A DNA stretch of 7,344 nucleotides from Actinomycetota bacterium (GTDB lineage Bacteria; Actinomycetota; Acidimicrobiia; Acidimicrobiales; BP-101), in NCBI GenBank assembly GCA_030838265.1, contig JAUTXA010000055.1:1-7344 (forward strand), given 5' to 3'. Made by a program: the position numbers and the translations under genes. Shown here one piece after another: positions 5,024-7,344 of this stretch. Positions within the stretch are counted from its first letter, which is position 1; the number at the start of each line of letters is the position of its first letter. The notes beneath the pieces are model-generated. The model did no database searches, was not told the DNA's origin, and saw nothing but the letters and a program-made list of their open reading frames with translations.

Positions 5024-6741
5024 TTCACCAGCCGGACGGGATCACCCTTCAGGCTGGCGGCCCACGAGGTCGTGTCCTGGACGCCGCCGCCGCTGTAGCT
5101 GTACTTGATCTGGACCCAGCACTTCGTGGCGGTCGTCGAATCGCAGGAGTAGTTGTTCGGGATGGGCAGATCGATGCCGACCCACTTCCCGTTGTAGACG
5201 AGGCCAGTCGCACCGGTGATCGTGCAGTTCGGCATCGGTCCCAGCGGTGGGCCTCTGGTTCCGGTGCAGTTACTGAAGGCGTTGCCCGTGTCGGACAGGA
5301 TCAGCGACAGGTCGCCGGGAGGGCCGTCGGCGATGTCGAAGAAGTCGAGGTGAAGGGTGCGGCCTGCGCTGCCTGGCAGCACGCGAGCCAGGTAGAAGGT
5401 GGCGTTGGCTGACGGCGAGTTGGCGAACTGAGTCATGTAGCCGTCAGCGGCGATCGAGATCCCGGCGCTCTTGGCCGCATCGAAGACACCCGTCACAGAG
5501 TTGGTCCACCCGGCGCGAAGCGAGAACCGGTTGTGGCCCGGAGGCGTGAGGGTCTTGTCGCCCGGACCGGTGATGATGCCGCCCGGAGCGATGTTGCTGC
5601 GGACCTGGATCAGGTAGTCACCCGCAGCGGGGTTGGTCAACGTGCAGACGTTGACCCATTGCCGGAACACCTTCGTGGCGTAGCTGTTGGTCGTGAGCAG
5701 AGGCTGGAGGTTGGCGGAGATGCCCTTGAACTGCCCGGCCGAATAGCCCGGCTCGGGTGGAAGCCCATTGGTGCAGCTGGCGTTCACGGGCACCTGGGCG
5801 TCATCGAACTCAGTGGTGATGGGACCGCGGACGACGTAGGTGGTCGTCATGGGGTTGGAGCCGGCGCCGCTGTCGCCGGTGCAGAACTGGCCGTCGGCCT
5901 TGGCGTATCGGGTGACGGCGTCGGCGACGCCGTTGCTCACCGTGTTGGCGTTGTCGAGGTTAGTGTCGCAGTGGTCGCCGACGTCGACGTGGGCCGGATC
6001 GAACACCTGGAACTGGAGCTTGTCGCCAGGGGCGGCGGCAGGCACGTGGACCTTGAAGAAATAGCCATTGAGCTTGTAGTCGAGGTTGTTGGCGACCCCG
6101 TTGCAGTCGTCGGACGTGACGTTCTGGCCGAAGCAGATCTGGCCCTGGTACGCGTCGCCCGCCGACTTCAACTGCTGGGGTCCGGCCACATTGGCCCACT
6201 CGAGGGGTTGGGTGGCCGAGGTGTAGACGTTCGACCACCGGGTGTCGATCGAGCCGATGGGCTCATTGCCGAAGGTGTTGCTGGGGCTTCCCATCGGCAC
6301 CGGCCCTTGGAACTCAGCGGTCGCCGAGCGAATGAGCGTCTGGGTCTTGTAGCCCAGCAGTCCGGTGAAGAAGTTGCTGACCGTATGGGTGACGGTGACT
6401 TTGAGCTGGGCGGGGTTCGCCCCTTGAGCCGCGGCCGTCTCGGAGCCGGCAAAGCCGTTCTGGATGACAACAGCCTTGGCGTCGTTGACCGCACCGGCCA
6501 GGTCGCCGGGGAGCCGGATGGCGCCGGCCAAGGCGGCGGCGTCGGCTGCCTTCTGCTCCTTGTTGGCCACGTAGTACCAGTGGCCGATGTCGATGGCGAA
6601 GCCTCCGAGGCCAAGCAGCACGACCAGGAGCAGAGCAAACCACACCAGCACGAAGCCGCTGTGGTCGTTTTCCTCTTCGTCCGTGCCGGTGCCGTCCGGG
6701 TCGTGGTCGGTTGTCTCTTCGTCGAGATGCGGGCCGCTCAC
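5020..6741 (-). CDS. TadG-like protein with acidic leader and duplicated beta-sandwich-like modules (pair 3)
   Basis: Predicted 573-residue single-pass protein. The leader (residues 1-28) is strongly acidic (LDEETTDHDPD, TDEEEND). The membrane helix spans 30-48, followed by the AIDIG motif and the KEQKAADAAALAGA helix. SNFFTGLLG at 122-130 ends the Tad-like N-terminal region. The ectodomain differs from the other two large proteins. It has two related modules, one starting GYFFKVHVPAAAPGDKLQFQ (226-245) and one starting ATFYLARVLPGSAGRTLHLD (447-466), each continuing to a W-V strand and a Ser/Gly-rich end. Ten cysteines all lie after residue 200. I chose GTG 6739-6741: it overlaps the upstream stop as GTGA, and GGAG (6749-6752) is 7 nt upstream. 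The frame stays open to 7038, but that part only shadows the upstream gene. Family call fairly sure; ligand or partner unknown. Confidence 0.8.
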   Translation of the reverse strand: MSGPHLDEETTDHDPDGTGTDEEENDHSGFVLVWFALLLVVLLGLGGFAIDIGHWYYVANKEQKAADAAALAGAIRLPGDLAGAVNDAKAVVIQNGFAGSETAAAQGANPAQLKVTVTHTVSNFFTGLLGYKTQTLIRSATAEFQGPVPMGSPSNTFGNEPIGSIDTRWSNVYTSATQPLEWANVAGPQQLKSAGDAYQGQICFGQNVTSDDCNGVANNLDYKLNGYFFKVHVPAAAPGDKLQFQVFDPAHVDVGDHCDTNLDNANTVSNGVADAVTRYAKADGQFCTGDSGAGSNPMTTTYVVRGPITTEFDDAQVPVNASCTNGLPPEPGYSAGQFKGISANLQPLLTTNSYATKVFRQWVNVCTLTNPAAGDYLIQVRSNIAPGGIITGPGDKTLTPPGHNRFSLRAGWTNSVTGVFDAAKSAGISIAADGYMTQFANSPSANATFYLARVLPGSAGRTLHLDFFDIADGPPGDLSLILSDTGNAFSNCTGTRGPPLGPMPNCTITGATGLVYNGKWVGIDLPIPNNYSCDSTTATKCWVQIKYSYSGGGVQDTTSWAASLKGDPVRLVK

Positions 6742-7344
6742 GTCCCCACTCCGCACGATGCCGCAGGCCGAGGCTCGAGACGCATCACAGTGCTGTCGGT
6801 CAGGGTCTTGGTGCTGCCGAACAGGCTGGTGAAGAACTTGTGGTTGGCCTTCAGGTAGACGCCGACCGAGTCGGGGGTGCTGGAGCTCGAACTGCACGCG
6901 TTCTGATTGAGCGCGGTCCAGCTCGTTCCACCCGTGTCGGTCCACGTCTTCGAGATGGCGTTCCACGAGTAGCGATAGCAGACGGTGCAGTTGATGCTGA
7001 AGTTGGCGTTCTCGGTGGCGCAGGCTTGATCGACGCACGGCCGCCCGTTGGGCCCGGCCTTATAGATCCAGAGGATCTGGGGGCTGTCGCTGGCCACCGC
7101 ACCCACGGCCGACGCGACGGCCGAGGCGGCTTGGGTCGCGTAGTTCGGATCCTTGGCCAAGGCGGCGGCCGTTCGGACGCCGGATCGGGTCGCGGACGTC
7201 ACGGTGAGCGAATCCTTGAAGACGAACCCGTACTCGATGATGCCGAACACAAAGAGGGTCAGGACGGGGAAGATGATGGCGGCCTCGACGAGTGCCGCGC
7301 CCCGCTCTCGCCTGGATCGGGTCCGCGACCTCGATCCCCGGACC
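6738..7344 (-). CDS. TadE-like minor pilin/pseudopilin (pair 3), N-terminus outside window
   Basis: The frame is open to the window edge. Reading upstream of the first available in-frame start (GTG 7248-7250) gives RRERGAALVEAAIIFPVLTL, which is clearly the TadE leader and helix, so the true start lies beyond 7344. About 201 residues are visible. The G|AALVEA motif has Glu at +5 but Ala rather than aromatic at +6. VFGIIEYGFVF continues the signature. The ectodomain has six cysteines, including a NCTVC pair, and ends in HKFFTSLFGSTKTLTDSTVMRLEP, closely matching the family's C-terminal pattern. Its stop overlaps the tadG-like start (GTGA). Whether more Tad genes precede it in the same operon cannot be seen from this window. 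Confidence 0.87.
   Translation of the reverse strand, partial: VRGSRSRTRSRRERGAALVEAAIIFPVLTLFVFGIIEYGFVFKDSLTVTSATRSGVRTAAALAKDPNYATQAASAVASAVGAVASDSPQILWIYKAGPNGRPCVDQACATENANFSINCTVCYRYSWNAISKTWTDTGGTSWTALNQNACSSSSSTPDSVGVYLKANHKFFTSLFGSTKTLTDSTVMRLEPRPAASCGVGT

Noticed and set aside
6742..7038. N-terminal extension of the pair-3 large protein to an ATG at 7038
   Set aside because: This part lies wholly inside the upstream tadE-like gene in another frame and is Arg/His/Gln-rich shadow sequence. The GTGA overlap with a well-spaced GGAG marks the true start at 6741.
6738..7250. A tadE-like gene starting at GTG 7248-7250
   Set aside because: That start would cut off the G|xxxxE motif and half of the membrane helix, both visible in the open frame up to the window edge.

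Overview
This is a GC-rich, gene-dense window that reads as chromosomal DNA of a high-GC Gram-positive bacterium (Actinomycetota; an acidimicrobial-type lineage is possible but cannot be proven here). The main support is the first gene: the 3' end of rpsA, whose last S1 domain and tail resemble actinobacterial ribosomal protein S1. GTG starts, tight stop/start overlaps and strong G/C preference at third codon positions agree with this.

Layout: (a) 1-672, 3' part of rpsA on the + strand, ending in an Ala/Pro/Glu-rich tail, then a strong GC hairpin (692-718). (b) 725-2997, a - strand pair, tadE-like (2419-2997) then tadG-like (725-2419), joined by a TGATG overlap. (c) 2998-3214, the only sizeable non-coding stretch: a divergent control region with a GC-rich palindrome and a possible folded leader. 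(d) 3215-5004, a + strand pair, tadE-like (3215-3760) then tadG-like (3751-5004), overlapping by 10 nt. (e) A compact hairpin at 5001-5023 containing the stop codons of both converging genes. (f) 5020-7344, a - strand pair, tadE-like (6738 to beyond 7344) then tadG-like (5020-6741), with a GTGA overlap.

The window is therefore rpsA plus three consecutive TadE/TadG-like gene pairs. The encoded proteins are predicted minor pilins or pseudopilins of a Tad (tight adherence, Flp) type IV pilus or a related secretion apparatus. Each has a short cytoplasmic leader, one N-terminal membrane helix and an exported, Cys-containing ectodomain. The TadE-like members have a prepilin-like G|xxxxE motif; the TadG-like members do not. 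Two of the large proteins (725-2419 and 3751-5004) share a C-terminal beta-helix-like repeat region. The third (5020-6741) instead carries two related beta-sandwich-like modules and an unusually acidic leader.

No Tad ATPase, membrane platform protein, secretin, prepilin peptidase or major Flp pilin is in the window. If present they must lie elsewhere, possibly upstream of the third pair beyond position 7344. The working idea, which is inference, is that the three pairs supply alternative or co-assembled tip or minor-pilin complexes for one pilus machine.
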